From Triticum aestivum (taxonomy: Eukaryota; Streptophyta; Magnoliopsida; Poales; Poaceae), in contig NC_057796.1 of NCBI RefSeq assembly GCF_018294505.1, positions 193,950,027 through 194,014,026 of the forward strand: a stretch of 64,000 nt of DNA, written 5' to 3'. The notes beneath the pieces were generated by a model. The model ran no database searches and had not been told where the DNA came from. It saw only the letters and a list, made by a program, of their open reading frames with translations. Positions within the stretch are counted from its first letter, which is position 1; every line of letters starts with the position of its first letter. Below, piece by piece: positions 1-12,019 of this stretch. The position numbers were made by a program, and so were the translations under genes.

Positions 1-1807
1 AGCCGATTATCCTGGACTACTCCCAGCATCGCATGTAAGTAAAACCAGAGTCCCAACTTCCGAGAAGGATCCCTTTTTCTGCACTTCACCTACCGCACAC
101 ATATGGTGTCTTACAGGGAAGGCCCTCGGGACGCCATGCCGAACCCGCAGTGACTCACCAACAAGGGGCACCGAAGCTGGGTAGGCTTAAAAGGAAGGCG
201 GTCAGGACTGAGACGCCGTCGCAGAGGTATGAAAAGGAACCCCGCTCCGTGGTTGTTGTCTTTTTAAAATATAATAACGTCCATGGTTCCCGGCAGAAAA
301 AACGCTCGCCGGACCATACCCGGAGAGCCTGCCGGCCACACATCCACCAGCCGGGCTCCAGAGCCGGACTTAGAGGCGGATGCTAATGTGGGGCCAACAC
401 CGGATGTTCCCCCTACAAAGGATGCAGATAGGCTGTCCGCTACGAATTCCGAAGTGGAGAGTGCCATGAATCACAGGCGTTGCCGGGCCATACTTGTAAC
501 ACCCACGATGCTCGTCGAACTCCCACTTGAGCTCGGTTGCGTCACCTGCACTGGTATCGTCGGCACCTGCAACTGTTTTGGTAGAATCTGTGAGTCACGA
601 GGACTCAGCAATCTCACACCCGCGAGATCAAGACTATTTAAGCTTATAGAAAGGATGGGGTAATGAGGTGGAGCTGCAGCAAGCACTAAGCATATATGGT
701 GGCTAACATACGCAAATAAGAGCGAGAAGAGGAGCAACGCAACGGTCGAGAAGCTAGAAGTGATCAAGAAGTGATCCTGAAACTACTTACGTTCATACAT
801 AACCCAAACCGTGTTTACTTCCCGGACTCCGCCGAAAAGAGACCATCACGGCCACACACACAGTTGATGTATTTTAATTAAGTCAAGTGTCAAGTTCTCT
901 ACAACCGGACATTAACAAATCCCCATCTGCCTCATAACCGTGGGCACGGCTTTCGAAAGATAATACCCTGCAGGGGTGTCCCAACTTAGCCCATTATAAG
1001 CTCTCACGGTCAACGAAGGATAAACCTTCTCCCGGGAAGACCCGATCAGTCTCGGAATCCCGGTTTACAAGACATTTCGACAATGGTAAAACAAGACCAG
1101 CAAAGCCGCCCGAATGTGCCGACAAATCCCGATAGGAGCTGCACATATCTCGTTCTCAGGGCACACCGGATGAGCCAGACGTCGGGTTGGCATAGACCCT
1201 GGTTGCCCAGGGGGCGTCGGACATCGCTTGGTTTGAGCCAGCACTCGAAGGAACACTAGCCCGGGGGGGGGGGTAAATAAAGATGACCCTCGGGCTCGCG
1301 AAAACCCAAGGCAAAAAGGCTTAGGTAGGCAAATGCAAAACCAAGGTTGGGCCTTGCTGGAGGAGTTTTATTCAAGGCGAACTGTCAAGGGGGTCCCATA
1401 AATCACCCAACCGCGTAAGGGACGCAAAATCAAGAACATAACACCGGTATGACGGAAACTAGGGCGGCAAGAGTGGAACAAAACACCAGGCATAAGGCCG
1501 AGCCTTCCACCCTTTACCAAATATATAGATGCATTAATTAAATAAGAGATATTGTGATATGCCAAAATATCCATGTTCCAACATGGAACCAACTTCAACT
1601 TCACCTGCAACTAGCAACGCTATAAGAAGAGCTGAGCAAAAGCGGTAACTTAGCCAAAGAACGGTTTGCTAGGAAAGGATGGTTAGAGGCTTGACATGGC
1701 AACATGGGAGGCATGATATAGCAATTGGTAGGTAGCGCAGCATAGCAATAGAGCGAACAACTAGCAAAGCAAAGATAGAAGTGATTTCGAGGGTATGGTC
1801 ATCTTGC

Positions 1808-1891
1808 CTGCAAGGTTCTCAGAGTTGTCGAAAGCTTGATCCTTGTAAGCGTTCTCAACAGGTTCCTCGTAAGCGTACTCGTCTCCCGGCT
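1808..1891 (-). other. Exon-like segment in LTR E1 (acidic, 84 nt)
   Basis: On the minus strand this open segment is bounded by TAG| before AGCCGGG and by a GC-type donor |GCAAG. It is 84 nt with 2 nt before the first full codon and 1 nt after the last. The homologous segment in E2 (23018-23101) has the same length and phase. The encoded residues are rich in E, D, N and Y. A possible last exon lies at about 511-566 but has lost its end by deletion. Confidence 0.45.
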
Positions 1892-3924
1892 CTACCCAAA
1901 GCAAGAACACAAGCAAAGGGCCAACAATAAATCACGGGAAATGCACAAGCAACATGATGCAATACATGCATGATGTGCGAGATGTGATATGCGATGCATA
2001 TGCGTGCTCCGGAAGAAAAAGGATGAACAAGGCATCAACTTGGCAAACCAAGTATGACATTGGAAAGGTGAGATGATTTCGGTCAAAATCGATATAAAGA
2101 TCACCGGAAACGGATGCAGTGTTTGCAAATGGCAAGCAAAACAAGAATGACACAATTCTGCGATTAACAGCAAGACAACACATAGTATACATCAAGAAAC
2201 TATGCTATTGCACCCCAACATAGCAACAAAGCATATGGAAGTGATCTTCAAGAGATGCTTGACAAAAGATGAACACTGAGCTATGGCTAGATCACACTAT
2301 AACAGGTTCAAACAACCATGGCAAAAGTGCAAAAGATATCAGCTTCACAGACTTGGTGAAAATACTGAACATGGCATAAACAGCATCAGGTAGCAATGTT
2401 CAGAGCAAGCAACCAACATGCTACAGAACTTACAATAGCAATTCAAGGCATGGAATGAATCTACTAAATGCATAGAACAAAAGTCCCTTACTGATCATGA
2501 GCTAAAAATGCTCAGAAGATATGATGGCACCCATGTAAACATAGCAAGTTTAATTAACAGATTCAGACTTACCAGAAAACGAAGCATGGCATTAACAGAA
2601 TTATGAAGGCATCTTTGTGAGCTCGAATCACTCATCACAAAGCAATGCATGACAAAACAAGCATACCTACAGCAAGAAGACATGTTCATGAAGATAATCA
2701 TGGAAAGAGCAAGTTCATAGCATGCATGGATCACTAGCAACATCAATGGCAAAATTGAATATCATGTTAACATTCTGCCAGGAACATTTTATAGCAAATG
2801 TAGAGCAAGATTGAGGCATGCTAGGGTACTCCATAATTTCCAACAGGGGAATGGATGGATAAAGCACAACTATATGTCCAAAACATCCTTACTGAAGTAT
2901 CTCAAAATAAGCATGGATCTCACTGTAGCCACATGGATACATGGCTTCAAAATAACAGCAGGAAAAAAACTTGGCAAAATCCTAAGTCCCTGAAAACAGA
3001 AACATCACGAAGCCTAGTATGCATGCTTGTGCTAGTCACCACATAGATCACAAAAATACATGGCATAAACCCCTGTAAATATGGCATGACATAGATCAAA
3101 ACACATGTAGAGCTCATGCCTAAAAGATGCACACATCAAATGCAGCAAAAATAACAGAACATCAAGTTCTGATAAGTAACAGCAGTAAACAACATATAGC
3201 ACTCTTGCAACGATGATTTAGGCATCAAGATGGACTCAAACAGACATGGCACAATGGAACACAATGAAGAGCATAACCTGATGAACATTTTGATATATCA
3301 TGCGCATGAAACGGAGTAGTATGCCTGGAGATATGATGCGATGAACAAAGCCACATAATGTGATAATCTCAGGACTTAGAGAAAACAGAGGGGGGAAATC
3401 AACCTTCTCCAGATCTAGGGTTCGGGCGCGGAGATCGAGGCAGGGCCAGGCTCTCGCCGGAGAAGGTGCGTGCGGCGGCCGGAGAAGAGCTCGGGGAAGC
3501 TCGGGCGCGCTGGGCGCCGGCGACGAGGCTGGAGGGCGGCGGGGTCGCGGCGGCCGGCGGGCGCCGCACGGGGAGGCACAGACGGGCGGCGGAGGCGCTC
3601 GGGATCCTCCCAATCCGGGCGGCGGCGGCGCTCCAAGGGGCGGCGACGGCGAGGATCGTGGCGGCGGCGGTCGGGCACTCGGGTGCCTGCGGGCGGATGA
3701 CGAAGCGGGCGCGGGGTGCGGGCTCGGGCGGCGGCGTACGGGCCCGCGGGTGCCGGCGATGGGCTCGGTGGGCCTCGGCGGTGGTGGGAGGTGAGGAGCC
3801 ACGTGGCGGTCTGCGATTGGTGCGGGCGCGGCGGCGGACGCGTCCGGCTCGGACCGGACGTGTCCGGCGGCGGAGAGGGGTGAGGCTAGGGTTTGGACTG
3901 CGCGAAAAATCCGGAGGGGATCAC

Positions 3925-3934
3925 ATATTTATAG
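3925..3934 (-). promoter_or_regulatory. TATA box of LTR E1
   Basis: Minus-strand CTATAAATAT lies about 540 bases inside the LTR, directly upstream of the GC-rich leader. This position fits a U3/R promoter, leaving a very long R-U5 part (about 3.4 kb) downstream. Confidence 0.6.
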
Positions 3935-5514
3935 GTAGAGGGAGCTAGGAGACTCCAAATGGGGTGTAGTTTTCGCCCACACGATCGTGATCTGATGAAG
4001 GAGAGCATGGAGGGGGTTTAGATGGGTTATTGGGCTGTTTGGAGGGGTGTTGGGATGCAACACTCAAAAGGCCTTGGCAGATACCCGGTTAACCGTTGGA
4101 GCATCAAACGACCTCCAAATGGAACGAAACTTGACAGGTGGTCTACCGGTGGTGTACCAAGGTCACTTGGCAAGACTCGGTCCATTCCGAGAACGTTTAA
4201 CAACCGCTCACGAAAAGAGACAAGTCGGGTGCGCCGGTGCGTGTGGGAGTGTCGGATTGCAAAACGGACAACGGGGAAAATGCTCGGATGCATGAGACGA
4301 ACACGTATGCAAATGAGATGCACATGATGACATGATATGAGATGCATGACATGAACAAAATGCAAAACGAAAGACAAAACCCGACCACGAAGGGAATATC
4401 ATAACACATAGCCGAAAATGGCAAGAGTTGGAGTTACAAATATGGAAAGTCACATCCGGGGCGTTGCACATACTCCGTGACGCTTGTTTCTCTCAAGAGG
4501 CGTTCGACGCCTTCAACTCAGGAGACGCGTACATCCGAGCTGCTCAAAATGGTCTTCCAGAGCCACGGATCAGTATGTAAAGGATATACGGGTAAGAAAA
4601 TCTGATAATTATGTATATCAGTAGCCCTTGAGACTTGAAACAGTTGACACAACTGATTTAAGGATCATTATTTGTGTAGGTTCTTACGGAGAAGAATACC
4701 CAGTTGTCTCGAGAGCTGGAAGAGTGCAAAGCCCAGCTACGGGCCGCAGTTGCCACAATGAAGGAGTCCGAGAAGGCCCCTTCTGGTAACACTTGTCTCT
4801 ATCAAAAATAATGACATGTACCGGTTAGTATGCGGCATGCATGCAAATCTAACAATAGATTCTGCAGATGATCCCGGAATGAATTTGGAGGTCGTGCGAG
4901 GGGATGAGCAACATGCTCAACGTCAGTTAAAGGCTGGCGAGCGTGTGCTTAAGCAGGTTAGGCGAGAGAAGAATGATCTTCAAGATGCCAATATCCGACT
5001 GGGCGTTGAACTGAAAGATGTTCGGGCCCAGCTTGCTGACTCCGTAAAGGAGAATAAGAGGCTTCAACGTGGCATTTGTAGTAAGTGCTTGAACGGACCT
5101 GTATAGAGTTCGGCGAAGAAACCGGCTAACAGAGTTATATTTGTAGGTATGCTGACGGGTCGTCCCGCAGAGGAAATGCCCGGGTCTGCAGGTGATCTTC
5201 TGCCAGAGCTCTCACAACTGCACGAACAAGTTCGGCAGGTGATGCAGGGCATTGCCCAAGCCTTGTGGCCATCCGCCTCCTTGCCAGGAGGCATGCGGGA
5301 GCTTGTAGAGGTGCTCAAGGGAGCACGGCGGCGCTTTCGATTATGGAAGATATCTGCCTGCTGACAAGGTGCAAGGGAAGCCTGGGCCATGGTGAAGACT
5401 CGATATACCAAGGCTGACCCGAACCATATGGTCGAAGTCGGACCTGTGGGATCTGACGGGAAAGAGATCCCCGTCAGCTTGGTGTATGACCAGGTTAAAT
5501 TAGCCACAAAGTAA

Positions 5515-6378
5515 CAGCCTGTTGGATGGTATAGAAGAAGAATTTAGTCAGTCTAAGTGACTGTGTACTTCAAGTGACATATATTGTCCCTATCCGGATT
5601 GTAAATCATTTGTCATGGCGGACCTTTTCGCTTCGACCTCTGGACCCGACAGTCCGGAGTGTATCCGAATACCCGCTCAGTTATGTAAAAACCGGGGTAT
5701 GCGTGGAAACCAGGCGTAGGGGTCATAAGTGCTTGAACAGACAAGTACCCAACTAGCTATGTTATTACATGGATAGTAAGAAACATCTTCCAGGGAGAAT
5801 AGTTTCGTTAAGGGTTCCTTTCCCTGGGTACGCATGCATTAATGTGCATGTCCGAACTGCAAAAAGAGACGCAGGATATAAACATCTGGGGGCATGTATT
5901 ACAATAAATAAAAGTCATCTTTTGTTCACCGACCGAATATTCCCTTAAGGATGCTAGCTTTCGGCTTCACCCAGTCTGAGGTACACATCCGGTTGACCCG
6001 GCAGTAACAATCGCAGAGGTGCTCCCCTTATGCCCTAGCCGAATTAACGGGAACGTTCAGCATAAACACAAGAGCCAGGCAACCCAGCTTGGCCAAAACT
6101 TAAGTCATATCGATTAATATAATGGCGAAAAAAGGTACATGTGGAAAAGTAACACATGTGTGGGGCATAGAGCCTGGAAAATAGTTATATTAAGCTTCTG
6201 TATAAGAAGCCCCCGGGTATAATGAGCATGGCTAGCGCGTCAAGATTGTGTAGTCACGATACATTTTAACCTTTTAAGGTTGTGAAGAAAAAAAAGGGGA
6301 AGAAAGAAAGAAAGAAAAGACAGATAACGGATATATAAAAAATTAACGGAGGTAAGGAGACGAACACATAGTCCGGCA
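5515..6378. other. Spacer between antisense gene and integrase of element A
   Basis: Tail-to-tail noncoding stretch: 3' region of the plus-strand antisense gene and of the minus-strand gag-pol. It contains an AAGA-type simple repeat near 6296-6320. I see no ORF with coding character. Confidence 0.6.
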
Positions 6379-7542
6379 CTAGGCGTAGAACCTTTGGAGT
6401 CTGGCTGCGTTCCATAGGTTTGGCTCGAGTCGATTGTCCGATGCATCCCGCAGACGGTACGCTCCACCGGTCAGAACCTTGTCAATAACGAAGGGACCTT
6501 CCCATTTGGGCTTGAGCTTGTTCTTTTTCTTCTCCGGTAGGCGTAGAACGAGTTCACCAACGTTATAAGTTTTGGCCCGTACTTCTCTGCTTTGATACCG
6601 TCGAGCTTGTTGCTGATAGAATGCGGAACGGGCTTTTGCCACGTCACGCTCCTCCTCCAGGGCGTCCAAACTGTCCTGTCGATCAAGCTCGGCTTCTTTC
6701 TCTTCGTACATACACACTTGAGGTGAGTCATGAATTATGTCGCAGGGCAGTACCGCCTCTGCACCGTACACCATAAAGAATGGTGTGTATCCGGTAGTGC
6801 GATTCGGCGTGGTCCGCAGCCCCCATAGTACGGAGTCGAGCTCCTCTACCCAGTGCGTATCGGATTCCTTCAAGGATCGCACTAATCTGGGTTTAATGCC
6901 GCTCATGATAAGACCATTTGCTCGCTCGACTTGACCGTTAGTTTGCGGGTGATAGACAGAAGCATAATCGAGCTTAATGCCCATGTTGCTGCACCAAATT
7001 TTTACCTCGTCGGCTGTAAAGTTCGAGCGGTTATCGGTGATGATGCTGTGGGGGACGCCGTAACGGTGTACAACCCCGGATATGAAGTCTATCACAGGTC
7101 CGAACTCGGCCGTTTTAACTGGTTTGGCTTCTATCCATTTGGTGAATTTATCCACCATGACCAATAAGTATTTTTTCTTATGGCTTCCCCCTTTGAGGGG
7201 TCCGACCATGTCAAGCCCCCAGACCTCAAAGGGCCAAGTAATGGGCATTTTTTGGAGAGCGGTAGGTGGCATATGGCTTTGATTTGCAAAAAGCTGGCAA
7301 CCGACGCATCGTTGAACGAGATCCTGTGCGTCTGCTCGGGCCGTCGGCCAGTAAAAACCTATACGGAAGGCCTTGCTTACAAGGGCCCGAGCTGCGGCGT
7401 GGTGGCCGCCAAGTCCAGCATGAATTTCTGCCAAAAGTTGCCGTCCTTCCTCTTCGGAGATGCCCCTTTGAAGTACACCGGTAGCACTTTTCTTATAAAA
7501 GCTCTCCCTCGTGGACCTTGTAGGCTTTAGACCGCCGCACAA
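6379..7542 (-). pseudogene. Integrase domain of element A
   Basis: A 387-residue open frame with the retroelement integrase layout: an H-H...C-C zinc region (HAGLGGHH, then CVGC), then catalytic D (GLDMVGP), D (ITDNRSNF) and E (QTNGQVERANG), then a basic C-terminal domain. It inserts element cDNA into the host chromosome. The usual G after TDN is R here, so activity is doubtful. The upstream frame is offset by one extra T near 7493, which separates this ORF from the second RNase H. Confidence 0.85.
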
Positions 7543-8377
7543 TGCAACGTGCCTCGTTTGGGTCCTCAGGAAGTTCTTGCCTACTTAGGTAGGCCAAGAA
7601 GGGTTCTGTCCACGGGGCGATGACAGCCATAATCACGTGGGCCGAAGGTGTTATTTCGGTGGCAGAGCCTCCGATTACGTCAGAGTGTTTGGGGTCTGGA
7701 GTTGTGTCCGGATCCGGACCGTTGTTGCCGGTCTCCCCTTCCCATACCACGGATGGCTTAAACAGCCTTTCCAAGAAGATATTAGGTGGGACAGGGTCGC
7801 GCTTAGCGCCGATGCGGGCGAGGACATCCGCCGCTTGATTGTTTTCCCGGACCACATGGTGGAATTCAAGCCCCTCCAGCCGAGCTGACATTTTGAGGAC
7901 GGCGTTGCGGTAAGCCGCCATTTTTGGGTCCTTGGCGTCAAAGTCTCCATTTATTTGAGATATTGCGAGGTTCGAATCCCCATGCACCTCTAGGCATTGA
8001 AGGCCCATGGAGACTGCTATCCGGAGACCATGCAGCAGGGTCTCATATTCTGCTGCATTGTTGGAGTCTGTGTATAATATTTGGAGTACGTATTGGACTG
8101 TATCTCCCGTCGGGGATGTCAGGACGACGCCTGCCCCCAGACCAGCCAGCATCTTTGAACCGTCAAAGTGCATGATCCAATTGGAGTACGCGCCGTACTC
8201 TTTAGGGAGTTCGGCTTTCGTCCATTCGGCGACGAAATCAGCCAGTACTTGTGACTTAATGGCTCGCCGCGGTTTGTATGTTATGTCGAACGGGAGGAGC
8301 TCAATAGCCCATTTAGCAATCCGGCCCGTGGCATCGCGGTTATTTATTATGTCGTTGAGTGGTATTTCAGAGGCCAC
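7493..8377 (-). pseudogene. Second (archaeal-type) RNase H of element A
   Basis: A 294-residue frame with the extra RNase H typical of Tat elements. It shows D-G-S near NWIMHFDGSKM, E in NNAAEYETLL, D in HGDSNLAISQI and D in NNQAADVLARIG. It follows the ordinary RNase H and precedes integrase. The frame ends by a one-base insertion in the integrase linker. The stop between this ORF and the upstream RNase H (near 8405) fits a CGA to TGA change. Confidence 0.8.
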
Positions 8378-8404
8378 CGTAATTGAACACTCTTGAAAGT
8401 AGTG

Positions 8405-9442
8405 TCATAATTTCCGGGATGTTATGAAGACTGTGTATGCTATCTTTTGATAATGTGGGTACCATGATTTGCATGGAGTAAGGACAATGAATACGTAGTA
8501 TACCGGCTTTTGTAGCGGGAACTTATGTCCGTCCGTCTCTCGTTCGACGACGAGCACTGCGCTTACAACTTGGTGTGTTGCCGCTATATATAACAGCATT
8601 AGTTCGCCGACATTTGGCGCGGCCAAGATTGGGTTGGTGGCCAAGACGTCTTTTATTTCTTCCAATCCGGCCGTGGCCGCATCCGTCCACTCGAAGTGTT
8701 CGGTGCGTCCAAGAAGGCGAGAAAGGGGTAGTGCCTTTTCTCCTAATCGGGAGATAAAGCGGCTTAGGGCAGCCACGCATCTAGTTAATTTCTAGATTTG
8801 CTTGAGGTCTGTTGGGATAGCCAACTGTGACAGGGCTCGGATTTTAGCCGGATTTGCTTCAATTCCTCTACTGGAGACGATGAAGCCCAGGAGCTTTCCG
8901 GCGGGCACGCCGAAAACGCATTTTTCCAGATTGAGCATGATGTCATATGTTCAGAGATTGTCGAACGTGAGCCTCAGGTCGTCTATTAAGGATTCGACGT
9001 GTCTGGTTTTGATGACCACGTCGTCTACGTATGCCTCCACAGTTTTGCCAATTTGTGTTTCCAGGCATGTCTGAATCATGCGTTGATAGGTTGCACCGGC
9101 GTTTTTGAGCCCGAAAGGCATGGTGTTAAAACAGAAGGGGCCGTATGGAGTGATAAAGGCCGTTGCGGCTTGATCGGACTCCGCCATCTTAATTTGATGG
9201 TATCCGGAGTATGCATCGAGGAAACACAATGAGTCGTGTCCTGCAGTAGCGTCGATAATTTGATCGATGCGAGGGAGGGGGAAGGGATCCTTGGGGCAAG
9301 CCTTGTTAAGGTCCTTGAAACCGACACACAGGCGCCAAGATTTGTCCTTCTTTGGTACCATCACCAGGTTTGCTAGCCAGTCCGGATGTTTTATTTCTCT
9401 GATGAATCCGGCCTCTAGTAACTTGGCTAGCTCCTCTCCCAT
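8405..9442 (-). pseudogene. Reverse transcriptase and first RNase H of element A
   Basis: Reverse transcriptase lies at 9442-8951 with LNKACPKDPFPLPRID, the DAYSGYHQI loop and the catalytic YVDD box. RNase H/connection follows at 8776-8405. The link is broken by TGA near 8951 and TAG near 8790, consistent with C-to-T changes. The frame upstream (protease) is offset by a one-base loss near 9480. These parts copy element RNA into DNA; here they cannot be made as one protein. Confidence 0.85.
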
Positions 9443-9458
9443 GGCTTGTCGCTTAGGT

Positions 9459-10640
9459 TCAGAGAAACGCCGAAGAGTCCTTGACCGGCTTGAACCCCTT
9501 TAGAATGTTAAGGCTATGCTCGGCCAGCCCGCGTGGGATTCCTGGCATGTCTGAAGGATGCAAGGCGAAGATGTCCCAATTCTCGCGCAAGAACTCCCGT
9601 AGTGCGGCATCTACTGTGGGGTTTAACTGTGCCCCGATGAATGATGTTTTTGTAGGGTCCGTTGGGTGGACTTGGAATTTGACTATTTCATCCGCTGGTT
9701 TAAAAGAGGTGGACTTGGGTCTTTTGTCGAGTATCACGTCATCCTTGTCCACTATGGAGCGCAGCGCCGTTAGTTCTTCGGCCGCAAGGGCTTCGGATAA
9801 CGCCTCAAGGGCTAGTGCCGCAGTCTTATTTTCGGCGCGGAGTGCTATGTCCGGATCACTAGCTAGAGTGATGATTCCATTGGGCCCGGGCATTTTGAGC
9901 TTCATGTACCCGTAATGGGGTATAGCTTGGAAGATCGTGAATGCCTCCCGCCCTAAAAGGGCGTGGTATCTGCTATTGAACGGGGCCACTTGGAATGTGA
10001 TTTCTTCGGACCTATAATTCTCCGGCGTGCCGAATACCACATCTAGTGTGATATTTCCTGCACATCGTGCCTCCCGACTAGGGATGATTCCTCTGAAGGT
10101 CGTGCTGCTTTGCTCAATGCGGCTCTTGTCTATTTCCATTTTTCGAAGAGTCTCCTCATAGATGAGGTTTAATCCGCTGCCACCATCCATGAGCACTTTA
10201 GTGAGCCGGAAGCCGTCCACAATTGGGCTAAGGACCAATGCGGCTGGTGCTCGGGCTGTTCGGAATTTATGTTCGTCACTGGCATTGAAGGTTATAGCCG
10301 TATCGCTCCATGGATTTATTGCTGCCACGTGGCAAACTTCGGCAAGGCTGCGGAGTGCTCGTTTGCGCCTATTATTTGAGGCGAAGGTCTCAAAGACGGT
10401 CAATACTGTATTGTTATTTTCCGCGGGGTGTAGCTCTGTTGTATTGTTGATGAGGATATCCTCACCGCTCCTGGCCACCTGCCGGAGTATCCAACATGCT
10501 CTAAGGCTATGTGTTGGCATGGTATCCGTTGTACTGTGAATTTTGCATGGCCCGTTGAGCCATCCCTCCAATACAGTTCCACGCCCTGCAGTGGGCTTTT
10601 GTTTCTTTGTACTTGGGTCGGGTGACTTACGAGAGTACAC
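9459..10640 (-). pseudogene. Gag C-terminus and protease of element A
   Basis: The open frame starts in the gag C-terminus, with a C-H-H-C cluster (CKIH...THSLRAC), and continues into the aspartic protease region with LMDGGSGLNLIYEE, the Tat-type variant of the D-S/T-G site. It is in the same frame as gag, separated only by TGA at 10650-10652. It ends near 9459 through a one-base deletion relative to element D. Confidence 0.75.
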
Positions 10641-10649
10641 CCTTTTAGT

Positions 10650-11501
10650 TCAGACGCGGGGTTTAGTGAGAGCCGGAGGATCCCAGAATTTTGTTTGGGT
10701 TTTCCATGCGCTTTCCATCACACAGTACTTCTGTACTATGGCCGCCAAGTCCGCGAAGTGTGCTATGTCACGGCGACTTATGGCGTTGAGGATTCCCTTG
10801 TCCGTGCAGTTTTTGCAAAAGAATGAAATTGCGTCTTCCTCGCGACCGTCCTTGACCTTGCTCATTACAAGGAGGAATCTGGCCCAATAGTGATGTACTG
10901 TCTCTTGGGACTCTTGTCTAATGTGGGAAAGATCACGTATATCTGGGTGGGTGGGCAGATTTAGGTCCGAACCCTGACCCGATCTGAGACCCAGGGGCGA
11001 GGGAGTTTCCGAGTTTGGCAGTTCGAACTCCGGGATGTTGGCCAATAGATCTGGCCCGCTGTCTGATTCCAGGTTCAAAGCTTGGGCCATGTCCTCCCGT
11101 AGACGGGTATCCGGCTCGGAGAGCTCGGGAATCCGGACATAGTTCGTCCTAAAGATAGAGGAAGAATCGCTGCGTTGCTCCTCCACCACCGCTATATGAT
11201 GGGTGACCGGCAGAGAGTTAATCTTCCTTTGGTCGGGTTTAAGCCCGATCTGATCATAGTCCGTAGCGACTCCCAGGGCGGCGATGCGATCCAAGAGCTC
11301 GTTCAAGGAAGAGAGCTCCATTGGATCCATCTGCTCTGAGAGTCCCGAGCTGACGTGGAGGCTGTTTTTGATGACTCGAGAAGTCATCGTCGACGCAACG
11401 GCCGAACGGGCGGTCATGACAAAGCCGCCTAGTCTGAGAGTTTGGCCTAAAGCCAGGGCTCCCGCAAAGGCGAATTTGTCCTTGACAACAAGACAAGCCA
11501 T
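10650..11501 (-). pseudogene. Gag N-terminal part of element A
   Basis: I chose the ATG at 11501, the first in-frame one after the primer site; the open frame itself reaches back into the LTR. Contains the ESQETVHHYWARF and KYCVMESAWK segments typical of gag of this group. Gag packages the element RNA into particles. A TGA at 10650-10652 separates it from the zinc-finger and protease part. Confidence 0.7.
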
Positions 11502-11529
11502 CAAGCCTTGTGGTGACGGCACAGTGGAA

Positions 11530-11547
11530 CTCTCAATGAAAGCACCA
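11530..11547 (-). other. Primer binding site of element A
   Basis: Minus-strand TGGTGCTTTCATTGAGAG lies one base inside the 5' LTR. The same 18-mer sits next to the LTR of element D. I could not assign the tRNA. Confidence 0.55.
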
Positions 11548-11548
11548 A

Positions 11549-12019
11549 TGTCGATGTCAAAACCGGCGGATCTCGGGTAGGGGGTCCTAAACTGTGCGTT
11601 TAAGGCGGATGGTAACATGAGGCGGGGGACACAATGTTTACCCAGGTTCGGGCCCTCTCGATGGAGGTAATACCCTACTTCCTGCTTGATTGATCTTGAT
11701 GATATGAGTATTACAAGAGTTGATCTACCACGAGATCGTAGAGGCTAAACCCTAGAAGCTAGCCTATGATTATGATTGTTGTTGTCCTACGGACTAAACC
11801 CTCCGGTTTATATAGACACCGGAGGGGGCTAGGGTTACACAAAGTCGGTTACAAGGGAGGAGATCTACATATCCGAATTTCTAAGCTTGCCTTCCACACA
11901 AAGGAGAGTCCCATCCGGACACGGGACGAAGTCTTCAATCTTGTATCTTCATAGTCCAACAGTCCGGCCAAAGGATATAGTCCGGCTGTCCGAGGACCCC
12001 CTAATCCAGGACTCCCTCA
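11549..12019 (-). repeat. 5' LTR of element A (471 bp)
   Basis: On the minus strand it starts TGAGGGAGTCC and ends in a TG...CA-type terminus (GACATCGACA). A TATA motif CTATATAAA is at 11807-11815. It is nearly identical to the solo LTR at 25886-26355 and more divergent from the LTR of D. Confidence 0.85.

Larger units (their letters stand above)
495..4468 (-). mobile_element. E1: long solo LTR (3974 bp), Tekay-like family E
   Basis: The element starts TGTAACACCC at 495 and ends GGGGCGTTGCA at 4468. It is flanked by the direct repeat CATACT (489-494 and 4469-4474). Read on the minus strand it has a short AT-rich U3, a TATA motif, a GC-rich leader near 3430-3880, a long intron-like part rich in ATGCC and a final exon-like part. 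No gag-pol or primer site is present, so I read it as a solo LTR. It is related to E2 (21321-24718, plus strand). Compared with E2 it keeps the first several hundred bases of U3 but lacks about 300 bases near its 3' end (around 511). The architecture parallels the LTR of element F. Confidence 0.8.
1..5514 (+). pseudogene. Antisense spliced accessory gene of element A, split by a solo LTR
   Basis: This gene runs opposite to gag-pol, between integrase and the missing 3' LTR. GT/AG borders suggest exons at up to 34, 117-226, 297-494 continuing at 4475-4572, 4680-4785, 4868-5080 and 5147-5514. Frames agree across the junctions I checked. The 297-4572 exon is cut by E1, and its frame is continuous if E1 plus one target-site copy is ignored. 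The exon at 4868-5080 is rich in K, E, Q and R and looks like a coiled coil. A TGA at 5362-5364 breaks the last exon; it fits CGA to TGA. Large antisense ORFs are known from Tat elements of grasses (for example maize Grande), and this resembles the plant 'putative gypsy type transposon' proteins. Function unknown. The 5' end is outside the window. Confidence 0.65.
1..12019 (-). mobile_element. Element A: Tat-lineage Ty3/gypsy retrotransposon, left end outside the window
   Basis: Read on the minus strand the order is 5' LTR (11549-12019), primer site, gag, protease, reverse transcriptase, RNase H, a second RNase H, integrase, then an antisense spliced gene. The 3' LTR must lie left of position 1. 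The reverse transcriptase with an A-C-P-K-D motif and YVDD, plus the second RNase H, place it in the Tat (Ogre/Retand-like) branch. The LTR resembles the wheat family I know as Fatima, but that name is from memory. The coding part carries several stops and at least two frameshifts, so it is not autonomous now. Solo LTR E1 (495-4468) is inserted in it. A itself interrupts element C, whose sequence resumes at 12020. Confidence 0.85.

Noticed and set aside
3236..3948. Several overlapping GC-rich ORFs on both strands
   Set aside because: They lie in the GC-rich leader of LTR E1, are open in many frames and show no domain.
6471..7530. Plus-strand ORFs opposite integrase of A
   Set aside because: Shadows of the minus-strand integrase.
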